64,000 nucleotides of DNA, taken from CAIVVT01 sp963823095. Its GTDB lineage: Bacteria; Acidobacteriota; Terriglobia; Bryobacterales; Bryobacteraceae. How positions within the stretch are numbered: position 1 is the stretch's first letter; the number at the start of each line of letters is the position of its first letter. The notes under the pieces were generated by a model that saw only the letters and a program-made list of their open reading frames with translations, ran no database searches and was not told the DNA's origin. The position numbers and the translations under genes are program-made. The stretch covers positions 310,001-374,000 of the forward strand of contig CAWGKI010000004.1 of NCBI GenBank assembly GCA_963823095.1. The letters are read 5' to 3'. Positions 27,854 to 39,056 of the stretch are shown here, piece after piece.

Positions 27854-28527
27854 CAGCGCTGGTCTCCTTCCCCTGTGGTTTCTCCGACGGACTCCACGTT
27901 CACCACCGGAATACCCGGAGGCGCGACGAAGCGGAATGCCGACTCGGCCACCGGTCCGTTCAGCTTCTCATTCGAAAAGGAGAAGTCCATTACGGACTGG
28001 TCCTGGCCCGTGACTACGACCCGGCGAATCTGGTTGTCGGGCGAGACGGTGAAATCTACCCGGCGGTAAGGCAGCCTGCCGGTTTTGGGGAGCGCGGCAA
28101 TCACGACATCGGAGCCATTCGGCTGGAGCGTCAGGTCGCCGAACTCGCGGTGGAAGTCCAGCTTGCCTAACAGGAAGGCGAGTGGTGCGCGCAAGTCGTC
28201 GGAAGCCTTGAGCGGGCTGCGTTCCACTTTCTTCTCCGTGGGGCTATAGAACCAGATCGACTTGCCGTCCGAGACGAAGGTCTTGCCCACGGGCGAGGCG
28301 TAGTCCCAGCGCATCCGGGCGGGCTTGCGCAGGACCAGTTCGCCCGATTCCGCGCGCGGCAGACGGCCCGGGGCGTGGTACTTCTGGTCGAAATGGGCCG
28401 AGAGGCTCCTGGCGCCGTTGTAGCGGCGTTCGACGCCCCGGCACGCCTCGTCCAGACTCCTGGCATCGCCGGCGACGGCGCCCAGCGAACAGACCAGGAG
28501 CGCGGTGATAGATAGCCACAACCTCAC
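27853..28527 (-). CDS. lolA: LolA-like outer-membrane lipoprotein carrier
   Basis: Periplasmic chaperone that ferries lipoproteins from LolCDE to the outer membrane. The fold markers are RYNGARSLSAHFDQKYHAPG, GELVLRKPARMRWDYASPVG, FVSDGKSIWFYSPTEKKVER and a C-terminal VVNVESVGE. A GTG start at 28527 gives a clean signal peptide (VRLWLSITALLVCSLGAVAG) and 224 residues; a GGAGG lies upstream, at somewhat long spacing. A longer reading from 28707 has no family character and overlaps the rsm22 gene. It is the first gene of the secretion operon, an unexpected partner. Confidence 0.82.
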   Translation of the reverse strand: MRLWLSITALLVCSLGAVAGDARSLDEACRGVERRYNGARSLSAHFDQKYHAPGRLPRAESGELVLRKPARMRWDYASPVGKTFVSDGKSIWFYSPTEKKVERSPLKASDDLRAPLAFLLGKLDFHREFGDLTLQPNGSDVVIAALPKTGRLPYRRVDFTVSPDNQIRRVVVTGQDQSVMDFSFSNEKLNGPVAESAFRFVAPPGIPVVNVESVGETTGEGDQR

Positions 28528-28612
28528 ACTAGGAATGACGCATCCTCCCGGATAGGCGTGCACCACGAAATGGATTCGGTTGGATTGGAGAACCTGAAAA
28601 TCCGGCGCGGAC

Positions 28613-29572
28613 TCACTGGCCCGTGCCTTCCTCGCCTTCCCCCGTCCAACGGTCGCCCCACGACGCCTTTCTCGCTCGTTTCCAGCTTGGATGCTTCTTG
28701 CCTGCAATAAGAGTCGTCAAACCTGTTGACGTGCAAAGCCTCAGCTCAGCCCGGCCGGCGGAGTGGAGCGGATGCCGCAATACGCGCGCGCCGGATGTAG
28801 CCAGCGCCTGCCGCGTCGCGAGCACGTAGCTGAACTTCTCGTCCTCATAGCCCAGGTCGCCGCCCTTGGCGATGCGGTGAGCGCGCGTCCTGTCGACGCG
28901 GACCGCAAAGTGGCACCAGTCGGGCTTCTGAAGCGGGCACTCCGCCGAATGCGGACACGGGGCGGCGATGTGCGCGCCCCAATCGATGAGCAGCCGCCGG
29001 GCTTCCAGGACGCGGGCAAAGCCAGTCGGCGTACCGGGCTCGATCAGGGCCAGCGCGCCTGCCGTCGCGTCCCAGGCATGGCGCAGTAAGCCCGCCGCCT
29101 CGCCGGACGGCAGTTCATTCAGCACGTAAGAGAGGACCGCGAGGTCGTAGGTTTGCGGCGTTCCACCCAGGCGTCGCAGGTCGGCGTGGCGCCACTGTGC
29201 CGCAGGCAGCCCCAGCGTTCCAGCGAACTCCGCCCAGTTTGTGTTCTGCTCGACCAGGATGGCATCGGGGACGGTGCCGAAAACAGCTTGAGCCGCCCAC
29301 AGCGACGTGCCTGGCCCGGCTCCGAAGTCGATCAAGCTCTCAGGAGTGAACGATAGTTCGGAAAAGACGGCCGAGAGCGCCCCGAAAGTCGCAGGCATGC
29401 GAGTGAGCGCATACGCTGCCAGGTCAGTCCGGCGAGAGAGGTGGACAGCCACTCCCTGGCGGTAGGCTGCGGAGAGCTTGCGCGCGGCGGCGGCGAGCTC
29501 GGCTGGCGGCAGAGCGGCGGCTTCCCGCTCCAGAGCTTCGCGCAAAGTCTTTGGAATGAGTGCACTACGCAT
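28613..29572 (-). CDS. Rsm22-like small-ribosomal-subunit methyltransferase-type protein
   Basis: Rsm22/METTL17 family: a class I SAM-dependent fold associated with small-subunit assembly. The SAM motif is SLIDFGAGPGTSLWAA near residues 79-94, followed by YDLAVLSYVLNELP and LALIEPGTPTGF. The family's cysteine cluster is present (CPHSAECPLQKPDWCHF), residues implicated in Fe-S binding in eukaryotic members. 319 residues. It lies 85 bp upstream of lolA, on the same strand, and diverges from the small gene at 29647. Confidence 0.82.
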   Translation of the reverse strand: MRSALIPKTLREALEREAAALPPAELAAAARKLSAAYRQGVAVHLSRRTDLAAYALTRMPATFGALSAVFSELSFTPESLIDFGAGPGTSLWAAQAVFGTVPDAILVEQNTNWAEFAGTLGLPAAQWRHADLRRLGGTPQTYDLAVLSYVLNELPSGEAAGLLRHAWDATAGALALIEPGTPTGFARVLEARRLLIDWGAHIAAPCPHSAECPLQKPDWCHFAVRVDRTRAHRIAKGGDLGYEDEKFSYVLATRQALATSGARVLRHPLHSAGRAELRLCTSTGLTTLIAGKKHPSWKRARKASWGDRWTGEGEEGTGQ

Positions 29573-29646
29573 GCGGGGAGGGGCGATTCGACAGAAACTG
29601 ACCCATTCTGGTATTCTACTAGTGTCGAGGCTCCCCCTACATCCCT

Positions 29647-29889
29647 ATGGCAAGCAAACCGCCTTTTGCCGCTGGGGCCCAGGTCGAACATCCCAAGTTC
29701 GGTCCCGGCTCGGTGACCATTTGCACCGACCAGCACATCACGATCAAGTTCGATGAATCGGGCGAGCGCAAGTTCGTCCTTGAAATCGCACTCCCCTCCA
29801 TCCGGAAGATTGACCGCCAACCTCCGGAGACGAAAAAGCGCTCGGTTAAAAAGACGAAGGCCGTGGCAGTCGCCGCAGCCGCCGAGTAG
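29647..29889 (+). CDS. Small DUF3553-like protein
   Basis: An 80-residue basic protein. The central part (GAQVEHPKFGPGSVTICTD, ITIKFDESGERKFVLE) matches the small Tudor-like barrel found at the C-terminus of UvrD/PcrA helicases and in free-standing DUF3553 proteins. The tail is lysine/alanine-rich (KKRSVKKTKAVAVAAAAE). It may contact nucleic acid or RNA polymerase by analogy, which is inference. It is not PurS despite its size and position before purQ. Confidence 0.7.
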   Translation: MASKPPFAAGAQVEHPKFGPGSVTICTDQHITIKFDESGERKFVLEIALPSIRKIDRQPPETKKRSVKKTKAVAVAAAAE

Positions 29890-29987
29890 AGTGAGTTTTC
29901 CTCAGAAAAGCGGCCCACCCCTGCCATGCACGCCGGGTTTGCGGCTTTGTGTTCGCCCATCATCTGGTAAAATTGAGGTCTCCTGCG

Positions 29988-30659
29988 ATGAGATTCGGCG
30001 TCGTTGTCTTCCCCGGAAGTAACTGCGACCATGACGCGTGGTATGCGACTTCGCGCAACCTGGGTCACGAGGCGGAATACCTCTGGCACCACGACACGGA
30101 CCTGAAGGGTTCGGATTGCGTCATCCTGCCTGGCGGTTTTTCCTACGGCGATTACCTGCGCTGCGGCGCCATTGCCAAGTTTTCCCCCATCATGGCCGCA
30201 GTGAAGCGCTTTGCCGCGGACGGCGGACTGGTGTTCGGAATCTGTAATGGATTCCAGATCCTGACCGAGTGCGGGCTGCTGCCTGGCGTGCTGGTGCGAA
30301 ACCGGGGCCTCCGGTTTATCTGCAAGGACGTGCGCTTGACCGCCGCCACCCGCAATTCCCCCTTCACCAACGAGATTCCCGCCGGCGCGCAATTGCGCAT
30401 GCCCATCGCCCACGGCGAAGGTTGCTACACCGCCGACGAGCAGACTCTCGACAGGCTTGAAGCGGAAGACCGGATTGCCTTCCGGTACGTCGAGAACCCA
30501 AACGGTTCCATGCGCGACATCGCCGGCGTGCTCAGCGAGGGACGAAACGTCCTGGGCATGATGCCGCACCCGGAGCGCGCTACCGAGCCGCTCGTCGGAT
30601 CCACGGATGGCCTGGCGGTCTTCCGTTCCCTCGTTTCCGCCTGTTCGACAGCGAAGTAA
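29988..30659 (+). CDS. purQ: Phosphoribosylformylglycinamidine synthase, glutaminase subunit
   Basis: Supplies ammonia from glutamine to PurL for FGAM synthesis in purine biosynthesis. Class I glutaminase: the nucleophile is in FGICNGFQIL, with VILPGGFSYGDYLRCGAI before it and the His-Glu pair in MMPHPERA. The start at 29988 gives the standard N-terminus MRFGVVVFPGSNCD and 223 residues. First gene of purQ-purL-purF; purL begins 4 bp after its stop. Confidence 0.96.
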   Translation: MRFGVVVFPGSNCDHDAWYATSRNLGHEAEYLWHHDTDLKGSDCVILPGGFSYGDYLRCGAIAKFSPIMAAVKRFAADGGLVFGICNGFQILTECGLLPGVLVRNRGLRFICKDVRLTAATRNSPFTNEIPAGAQLRMPIAHGEGCYTADEQTLDRLEAEDRIAFRYVENPNGSMRDIAGVLSEGRNVLGMMPHPERATEPLVGSTDGLAVFRSLVSACSTAK

Positions 30660-30663
30660 GAAA

Positions 30664-32881
<2,218 letters not shown>

Positions 32882-32889
<8 letters not shown>

Positions 32890-34318
32890 CGAAGAAATTC
32901 CGTTCGACAAACTGCACGAGGAGTGCGGCGTTTTTGCCGTCTACGGCCATCCCGAAGCGGCGAATCTCGCGCATCTCGGCCTGCACGCGCTGCAACACCG
33001 CGGGCAGGAAAGCGCCGGCATCGCCTCGTCGGATGGCAAGCTCATCTACACGCACAAGTCGATGGGACACGTCGCCGACATCTTCACTGCGTCCGTGCTC
33101 AACGGCCTGCCCGGCTACATGGCCATCGGGCACACCCGCTATTCGACGGCGGGCGACAGTTCCGTGCTGAACGCGCAACCGTTCTCGGTTTCGTGCAACA
33201 AGGGACGCATCGCGGTCGCGCACAACGGCAACATCACGAACGCGCTCGAGCTGAGAAGCGAACTCGAGGATCACGGCGCCATTTTCCAGGCGTCGAGCGA
33301 CTCCGAGGTGATCCTGCATCTGGTAGCCCACAGCAACCAGAGGACGCTGGCCGAGGCGCTGCGCGAAGCGCTGATGTTGCTGGAAGGCGCCTTCTCGCTG
33401 GTGGTCCTCGCCGGCGATAGCGTCATTGTGGCTCGCGATCCGCACGGATTCCGGCCGCTGGCCATCGGGCGTATGAACACCACGAAAGGCCCGGTGTACG
33501 TCTTTGCCTCCGAGACCTGCGCCTTCGACTTGATCGACGCACACTATATTGGCGACGTCGAACCGGGCGAGATGGTGATCGCCGGTCCCAACGGGCTCAC
33601 GCGCGAGTTTTACACCCTGCCCGACCGCCCGGCACAGTGCGTCTTCGAGCACGTTTACTTCTCCCGTCCCGACTCGATTGTTTTCGGCGTAGCCGTGCAG
33701 CAGTCGCGCGAGCTGATGGGCCGCTTTCTTTCGGAAGAGATGCCCGTCCAGGCGGACGTGGTCGTTCCCATCCCCGACTCCGGCGTCGCCGCCGCGCTCG
33801 GATACTCCCACGCTTCGGGCATCCCCTTCGCCCACGGTCTGATTCGCAACCACTACGTTGGACGCACCTTCATCGAGCCTTCGCAGGCGATTCGCGACTT
33901 CGGCGTTCGCCTGAAGTTGAATCCGGTGCGCGAGATTCTGGCCGGCAAGAGCGTCATTCTGGTCGACGACTCGCTGGTGCGCGGGACCACTTCGCAGAAG
34001 ATCGTCCGCATGGTGCGCAACGCCGGCGCGCGGGAAGTGCACCTGCGCATTTCGTGCCCTCCGACCATTTCGCCGTGCTTCTATGGCGTTGACACGCCGA
34101 CCAAGCGCGAGTTGATCGCGGCCAATCAGACCGTCGAAGAGATCCGCCAGTTTATCGACTGCGACACGCTCGCCTATCTCTCGCTGGAAAAGCTGAGCAT
34201 GGCCGTAGGCGATACCGGCGCCGAACACCAATTCTGCTACGCCTGCTACACGGGCAAGTACCCGACCGAGCTCGTCAACATCGACGAGTTGATGGCGTCG
34301 CGCCCCAACCGCTGCTAA
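32882..34318 (+). CDS. purF: Amidophosphoribosyltransferase
   Basis: First committed step of purine synthesis: glutamine plus PRPP gives phosphoribosylamine. It is an N-terminal-nucleophile enzyme: C15 in EECGVFAVYGHPEA would be exposed by removal of a 14-residue propeptide. HALQHRGQESAGIASS and IGHTRYSTAGDS follow. The PRPP site is SVILVDDSLVRGTTSQKIV. Late cysteines (CPPTISPCFYG and FCYACYTG) match Fe-S-containing Bacillus-type PurF. 478 residues. It overlaps purL by 8 nt and the aminotransferase start by one base (TAATG). Confidence 0.96.
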
Positions 34319-35541
34319 TGCCAATGCCTGAAGTCGCTCCAACCGCGCGGGCGGTGCCGCACTCGCGCATCCGTGAACTCGCCGAAGTCGCCATGCGCAT
34401 GGACGCGGAGGCGCGCAAGCCCTCCGAGCGCGTGCTGCGGCTCTTCTTCGGCGAATCCAATCTGCCCACGCCCGCGTTCCTCAAGGAAGCCGCCCATCGC
34501 GCCATGCTGGACGGCTACACGATGTACACGGAGAACGCGGGGATTCCGTCATTGCGCCGCGCTCTCGCCGTTCATTATGAACGGCTGCATGGCGTTTCTC
34601 TCGATCCGTTAAGCGAGATCGTAGTCACGAATTCCGGGGTCCAGGCGTTGAATGTCGGTATCCGCTGCGCGCTCGATCCGGGGGACGAGGCGATCGTGCT
34701 CACGCCGGCCTGGCCGAACCAATCGTCCAACGTGCGCATGTGCAACGCCACGCCGAGAGAAATCCCGCTAGTGCTGCGGGGTGGCTGCTACGCCGTCGAT
34801 TTCGAGGCGCTCGAAGCAGCGGTGACCAGCCGCACGCGCCTGCTGATTTACACCTCTCCGTCGAACCCGTCGGGCTGGGTCGCTACTCTCGATGAGCAGC
34901 GACGGCTGCTCGACTTTGCGCGCCGCCACGGCCTCTGGTTGCTGGCCGACGAAGTTTATGAGCGGCTTTGGTACGGAGAGTCGCAGCCCCTCGGCGCGCC
35001 GGCGCCATCGATTCTCAAACTGGCCACGCGCCAAGACGCGGTGATGGTCGTGCAATCTTTTTCGAAGAGCTATTGCATGACAGGCTGGCGCGTCGGTTGG
35101 CTGATCGCGCGAGCCGACCTGGCGGAACGGGCGACGCAGCTCAACGAGTTCATCATCTCCTGCGCGCCGGGCTTCGTTCAGAAGGCGGCCGAGATTGCTC
35201 TTGCCGATGGCGAGGCGTCGTTGCGCGAGATGCTCGCGCTGTACAAGCGCAATCGCGATTTTTGTGTGGACGCATTCCGGCAGATGCCTGGCGTGACGCT
35301 TCCCTCGCCCGATGGAGCGTTCTACGTCTTCCCTCGCATTGACGGCCTCGCCGACAGCTTCGGCTTCTGCGAGCGGCTGTTGCGGGAGACGCGCGTAGGA
35401 CTCGCTCCCGGTGTGGCGTTCGGCGCGGGCGGTGAGGGCTCTATCCGGCTGTGTTACGCGCTGGAGACGGAAATCCTTGCGGCGGCGCTCTCAAGGATAG
35501 GCGAGTTTGTCGAGCGGACGCTATCCCCGACAGCGTCCTGA
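34318..35541 (+). CDS. Class I/II pyridoxal-phosphate aminotransferase
   Basis: Fold-type I aminotransferase of 407 residues. The PLP lysine is in VQSFSKSYCMTGWRVGW, the substrate/PLP region in YTSPSNPSGW and LLADEVYERLWYG, and the C-terminal arginine in GSIRLCYALE. The N-terminal part TMYTENAGIPSLRRAL is typical of the aspartate/aromatic aminotransferase group. Substrate is not determinable. Translational coupling to purF (shared A of TAATG) suggests co-expression with purine genes, possibly for aspartate or glutamine balance, which is inference. Confidence 0.88.
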   Translation: MPMPEVAPTARAVPHSRIRELAEVAMRMDAEARKPSERVLRLFFGESNLPTPAFLKEAAHRAMLDGYTMYTENAGIPSLRRALAVHYERLHGVSLDPLSEIVVTNSGVQALNVGIRCALDPGDEAIVLTPAWPNQSSNVRMCNATPREIPLVLRGGCYAVDFEALEAAVTSRTRLLIYTSPSNPSGWVATLDEQRRLLDFARRHGLWLLADEVYERLWYGESQPLGAPAPSILKLATRQDAVMVVQSFSKSYCMTGWRVGWLIARADLAERATQLNEFIISCAPGFVQKAAEIALADGEASLREMLALYKRNRDFCVDAFRQMPGVTLPSPDGAFYVFPRIDGLADSFGFCERLLRETRVGLAPGVAFGAGGEGSIRLCYALETEILAAALSRIGEFVERTLSPTAS

Positions 35542-35574
35542 CGAATCGCTCTCCGTTGAAAGTGACGCGCCTGT

Positions 35575-35669
35575 TGTGGCCCACGCTTTAGCGTGCTGTG
35601 GCGAGATTTATCTCGACATCTGGCATGTCGGCATGAATGCCGCCACGGCACGCTAAAGCGCGCGCCACA
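35575..35669. repeat. 95-bp composite palindromic element, copy B
   Basis: Inverted copy of the element at 7546-7640, the same 95-bp length and about 86 of 95 positions identical when reverse-complemented. Changes fall in loops and at scattered stem positions. It sits between the aminotransferase and the DUF362 gene, 60 bp before the latter's start. Confidence 0.75.
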
Positions 35670-35729
35670 ATGGGGGACACCACAAGCAGGGATTCGTTTT
35701 CAGCAAATGCGGTGATAAAGTTCCAGGAT

Positions 35730-36812
35730 ATGGGGACCAGAATCTCTCGTCGCAATCTCCTGATGGCTGCGGCCGGATCGGTGGCCGCCGTGGGGCAGCG
35801 ACCACCGCGCAGTAAGGGCGCACCCACCAACCCGTCGATCGAACCCTATGCCGGGCGTTCCACAGTAGCGTTGGTATCGGGAGACAAGCGCTACGACAAT
35901 GTCCTCGCAGCCCTCACCATGGTTGAGGACCAGATCCTTCCCGTGCTCGTTGGCAAGCGCTCCGTACTCATCAAACCGAACATCGTCGATCCTGCCTATC
36001 CGCTCGCCATCACGCACCCCGACGCCCTGCGGGCCGTTCTCGATTTCGTCGTTGCGCGATTCCGGGGACCCATCGTGATCGGCGAGGGTTCGGCGATGGA
36101 CACCTGGACCGGTTACGACGCTCTTGGCTATCCCCAGTTGATCCAGGACTACGCTTCACGCGACATCCGGCTGGTCGACTTCCACGAGGAGGGGCTGTAC
36201 AAGGTCCTGTACGTCACCGATCGCGACACTCACGTCACGCCGGTCCGTCTGGCGGCCCGGCTGTTCGATCCATCCGCCTTCGTCATCTCACTGGCGATGT
36301 TGAAGACCCACAACGTCGTCATCGCCACCATGACTGTGAAGAACATGGTGATGGGCGCGCCGCTGCATCAGGCGCGGAACGAAACCCAGCAGTGGAGCGA
36401 CAAGCGCAAGTTCCACGAGGGCGTGCGCGTCAGCAATTACGATATGTTCCTGAACGCGCAGAAGCAGCGGCCGTTCTGGAATCTGGGCGTCATCGATGGC
36501 TTCGAAGGGATGGAGGGGAACGGCCCGACAACGGGGACGGCCATTCCTTCGCATGTGGCGCTGGCCTCCACCGATCTGATCGCTCTCGACCGCGTCGGCC
36601 TGGATGTAATGGGGATCGATTCGGCCACGGTGGGGTATCTGAACTACTGCTGGCAAGCGGGCCTGGGCCAGTACGACATGAACCTGGTCGACGTGCGGCC
36701 GGGCGCTATCGGAGCGTTCCCTCGCCCTTACCAGTTGCACTCCGACCACGCGCAGGAATTGCTGTGGCTGGGGCCCGCGCTCGAATGCGGCAGCAACCCA
36801 ATCCTGGGCTGA
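35730..36812 (+). CDS. DUF362 domain protein, Tat-type signal
   Basis: A 360-residue exported protein of the DUF362 family, whose biochemical role is unsettled. The N-terminus carries a short twin-arginine-like signal (ISRRNLLMAAAGSVAAVG). Family blocks: VLIKPNIVDPAYPLAITHPD, PIVIGEGSAMDTW, VISLAMLKTHNVVIATMTVK (NM) and FWNLGVIDGFEGMEGNGPTT. The start at 35730 is chosen because the extension to 35637 runs into the repeat element. No CxxC ferredoxin module is attached, unlike some relatives. Confidence 0.82.
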   Translation: MGTRISRRNLLMAAAGSVAAVGQRPPRSKGAPTNPSIEPYAGRSTVALVSGDKRYDNVLAALTMVEDQILPVLVGKRSVLIKPNIVDPAYPLAITHPDALRAVLDFVVARFRGPIVIGEGSAMDTWTGYDALGYPQLIQDYASRDIRLVDFHEEGLYKVLYVTDRDTHVTPVRLAARLFDPSAFVISLAMLKTHNVVIATMTVKNMVMGAPLHQARNETQQWSDKRKFHEGVRVSNYDMFLNAQKQRPFWNLGVIDGFEGMEGNGPTTGTAIPSHVALASTDLIALDRVGLDVMGIDSATVGYLNYCWQAGLGQYDMNLVDVRPGAIGAFPRPYQLHSDHAQELLWLGPALECGSNPILG

Positions 36813-36859
36813 TGGCGCGGTGACATTCCGTCATTGACTGCTCGTGACTGAAATGCCCG

Positions 36860-36944
36860 GACCGCTGAATTTCAGCGGTCGCGTCTCGCAAGTTATTAAC
36901 TCTAAACGAGTCGCTTCCCAAGGGACCGCTAATTTTCAGCGGTC
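36860..36944. repeat. Pair of 21-bp palindromes
   Basis: Two near-identical palindromes, GACCGCTGAATTTCAGCGGTC at heart, lie at 36860-36880 and 36924-36944 in the gap after the DUF362 gene. The second has AATTTT in place of GAATTT. They may form hairpins that end the convergent DUF362 and amidohydrolase transcripts; no T-tract is present. Confidence 0.55.
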
Positions 36945-36971
36945 GTCGATCTCTTGCAATACAGCTCAGAA

Positions 36972-37145
36972 CTATTGCGGGAACGTCTCTTGCAGCCTTG
37001 GCGCCAGCACTTGCTCGGCATTGTCCAGCGTGGCTCCCGCTTTCTGCATCTCGTAGCTGCGGAACAGATCGCTCCACCGGAGATTGGGCAGCGGTTGATT
37101 GTTGTAGATGGACGGCAGGTTTACGGGGACCAGCGGCGTGAGCAT
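36972..37145 (-). CDS. Small protein, 57 residues, unknown
   Basis: Begins MLTPLVPVNLPSIYNNQPLP and ends VLAPRLQETFPQ. The start at 37145 has a strong GAGGAG about eight bases upstream and lies 18 bp after the amidohydrolase stop on the same strand, so it is the second gene of that transcript. No signal peptide, membrane segment or cysteine. Composition is proline/leucine-rich at the N-terminus with a predicted amphipathic helix (SDLFRSYEMQKAGATLDNAE). I do not recognise a family. The ribosome-binding site and intact frame are the support. Confidence 0.6.
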   Translation of the reverse strand: MLTPLVPVNLPSIYNNQPLPNLRWSDLFRSYEMQKAGATLDNAEQVLAPRLQETFPQ

Positions 37146-37163
37146 TGTCGTTGTCTCCTCGCT

Positions 37164-38243
37164 TCAATCTCGCGGAAATGCGGAGCGGTCCAGACCGGGA
37201 ATCAGCTTAAGCGCATTCTTGTAGTAAAGCTTCCTCAAAACGTCGTCGGGCAGGTCCAGGCCGTACATTTGCCAGAACGCGTGACGCCGGCGGTAGTAGG
37301 GGAAGTAGTCGTCGGCGGTCTCGAGCACGCGGAAGTAGGTGTAGTATTCCTGCGGATTCCAGGAGTCCTTCCCGAACATCACCCGGTCCTGGTATTTGAT
37401 GAACCACTGACGCGCGAAGCGAGGCTGCCGGCCGAGTTCCGCCAGCACGGCGCCGATCTCGGTGTAGACGTTCGGGCACTCGTCGAGCAGCTTGCCCAGC
37501 GCCGCCAGATCGCCGCCCAGCCAGCCCAGGTGCGCGTCGATGAACAAGGTCTTGGGATGACGTCGAAACAGCGCGTGCTGCTCGGCGATCAGCGTCTCCC
37601 AGGGCGCGGTGGTCTCGGCGGAGCGGCGCCGTCCGGGGATCTCCTTCAACTCCAGCCAGCGCTCGTTGTACTTGTCCCAGGGCTCCCAGAATTGCTTTGG
37701 ATCGGCGGTGTGAATCAGCACCGGCACTTTCAGCCGGGCGCACGTTTCGAACACTTCGTCGAAGCGCGCGTCATCCACGTGGACCCGCTGGCCTTTCGCG
37801 TCGCGCACATCCATGCCGAAATTCTTGAAGATCTTCAAACCGGCCGCGCCGTTCTTCACGTCTTCTTCGAATTGAACGGCGAGCTTATGGCCATAGTCCG
37901 GCTCGTCGATTCCGCTGAAACTGAGGTTCGCGAACACGGCGAACCGGCCTGGCGCGGCGGCGTTGGCGGATGCCACCCCTTGTTTGAGACGGTCGCCCGA
38001 ACCGCCGCTGAGATTCACCATGATTTGCAGGTTGATCGAATCCATGTCGCCCACCAGCTTCTGATAGCGCTCGGGAGAGGCAGGGAAGCCCTGGTGGTTG
38101 TGGACGTCGATGAACGGATATTTGGCGCGCGTTTTAGGGTGTTCCGGAACGACGAGCGAAGACTTCGGCGAGTACTCTTCGACCGTGACGGACTGCGCGC
38201 TGGCGCAAGCTATGGCGAGCAAAACGAGAGCGGCGGCTTTCAT
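37164..38243 (-). CDS. Secreted amidohydrolase (Amidohydro_2 type)
   Basis: A 359-residue TIM-barrel metal-dependent hydrolase with a signal peptide (MKAAALVLLAIACASAQ). Motifs: FIDVHNHQG (HxH-type metal ligands), GLKIFKNFGMD, VPVLIHTADPKQFWEP, TLFIDAHLGWLGGDL and the final aspartate in RVMFGKDSWNP. The start at 38243 is chosen for the signal peptide; the in-frame upstream reading has no coding character. Substrate unknown; relatives include decarboxylating amidohydrolases and lactonases. Confidence 0.83.
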   Translation of the reverse strand: MKAAALVLLAIACASAQSVTVEEYSPKSSLVVPEHPKTRAKYPFIDVHNHQGFPASPERYQKLVGDMDSINLQIMVNLSGGSGDRLKQGVASANAAAPGRFAVFANLSFSGIDEPDYGHKLAVQFEEDVKNGAAGLKIFKNFGMDVRDAKGQRVHVDDARFDEVFETCARLKVPVLIHTADPKQFWEPWDKYNERWLELKEIPGRRRSAETTAPWETLIAEQHALFRRHPKTLFIDAHLGWLGGDLAALGKLLDECPNVYTEIGAVLAELGRQPRFARQWFIKYQDRVMFGKDSWNPQEYYTYFRVLETADDYFPYYRRRHAFWQMYGLDLPDDVLRKLYYKNALKLIPGLDRSAFPRD

Positions 38244-38525
38244 GGGATTTTTCGAGTATAGCCGGGCTCGGGCTGGCCGTGCGCAGCTTAGCGCGGCTTG
38301 CGCGCGGTCGGCGTGAGATGTTCCCCCGACAAATGAAACGCGGCACCTGGGTGAGTGCCGCGGAGGATAACGCTCGAAAGATGTCGATCGCGAGACTTGA
38401 CTCAGAACCGCGAGGCACGGCCCAGGAAACTGACCATAGCCTGGGCGTGGCGCCGGGACCTTATCGCACACCGATAGCGCGCAAGTCGAGATTGGCTGCC
38501 CGCGGAAATCCGAACGGCCTCGAGC

Positions 38526-38819
38526 CTAACGGATTTCGATCTTCAGCAGGGCGTCCGAATGTTCGTGGCGCCAGCCCCAGTAGGCTTGTTGATCGCTGCT
38601 TCTCAGCTTAGAGAACTCTTTGTACTTGCGATGGTTCTCGTTTCCCCACATACGATAAGCCTGATCCTCATGATTGTTCCACTCATGATCGTCATTGCGC
38701 TTCTTGTCGTGGTACTTGCGACTTGATTCGTGATCGTCGGCCAGCAACGCTGTCGGCGCGATCGCTATCGGGACGACAAGGGCGGCGCACAGCAAAGCCG
38801 CATTCCAGAAACGAGTCAT
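38526..38819 (-). CDS. Small periplasmic protein, unknown
   Basis: A 97-residue protein with signal peptide (FWNAALLCAALVVPIAIAPTALLA) and a highly charged mature part rich in His, Asp, Glu, Lys and Trp (DDHESSRKYHDKKRNDDHEW). The His/Asp content could bind metal, an inference. GGAG precedes the ATG at 38819. Family not recognised; similar short hydrophilic exported proteins are common in acidobacteria. The 282-bp gap upstream (38244-38525 on the other side) shows nothing else. Confidence 0.65.
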   Translation of the reverse strand: MTRFWNAALLCAALVVPIAIAPTALLADDHESSRKYHDKKRNDDHEWNNHEDQAYRMWGNENHRKYKEFSKLRSSDQQAYWGWRHEHSDALLKIEIR

Positions 38820-39056
38820 AATTGATCTCCTGCCCTGCGATAGAGCAATCGGCGAGCCAAGCCTTCGCTGACGGCTGCGTCCGGCGCAAACGATAGAAAA
38901 CAAGGACGGTCGCGTGCGCTGAATGGGCCTTCCCGCGCTTGCGATCGGAGTTGCGCCTGCTGGAGGTGCACGATCTGCACACGAATGTGCGAAACCTGCT
39001 GTCGCGCGCCCCGTTACTGCCGCTGAGGATGGGTTGCCGGGGCCTTCCGCCCTGGA

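Noticed and set aside
36844..37056. 70-residue open frame on the plus strand
   Set aside because: It runs through the paired palindromes and antisense to the 57-residue gene that has the good ribosome-binding site.
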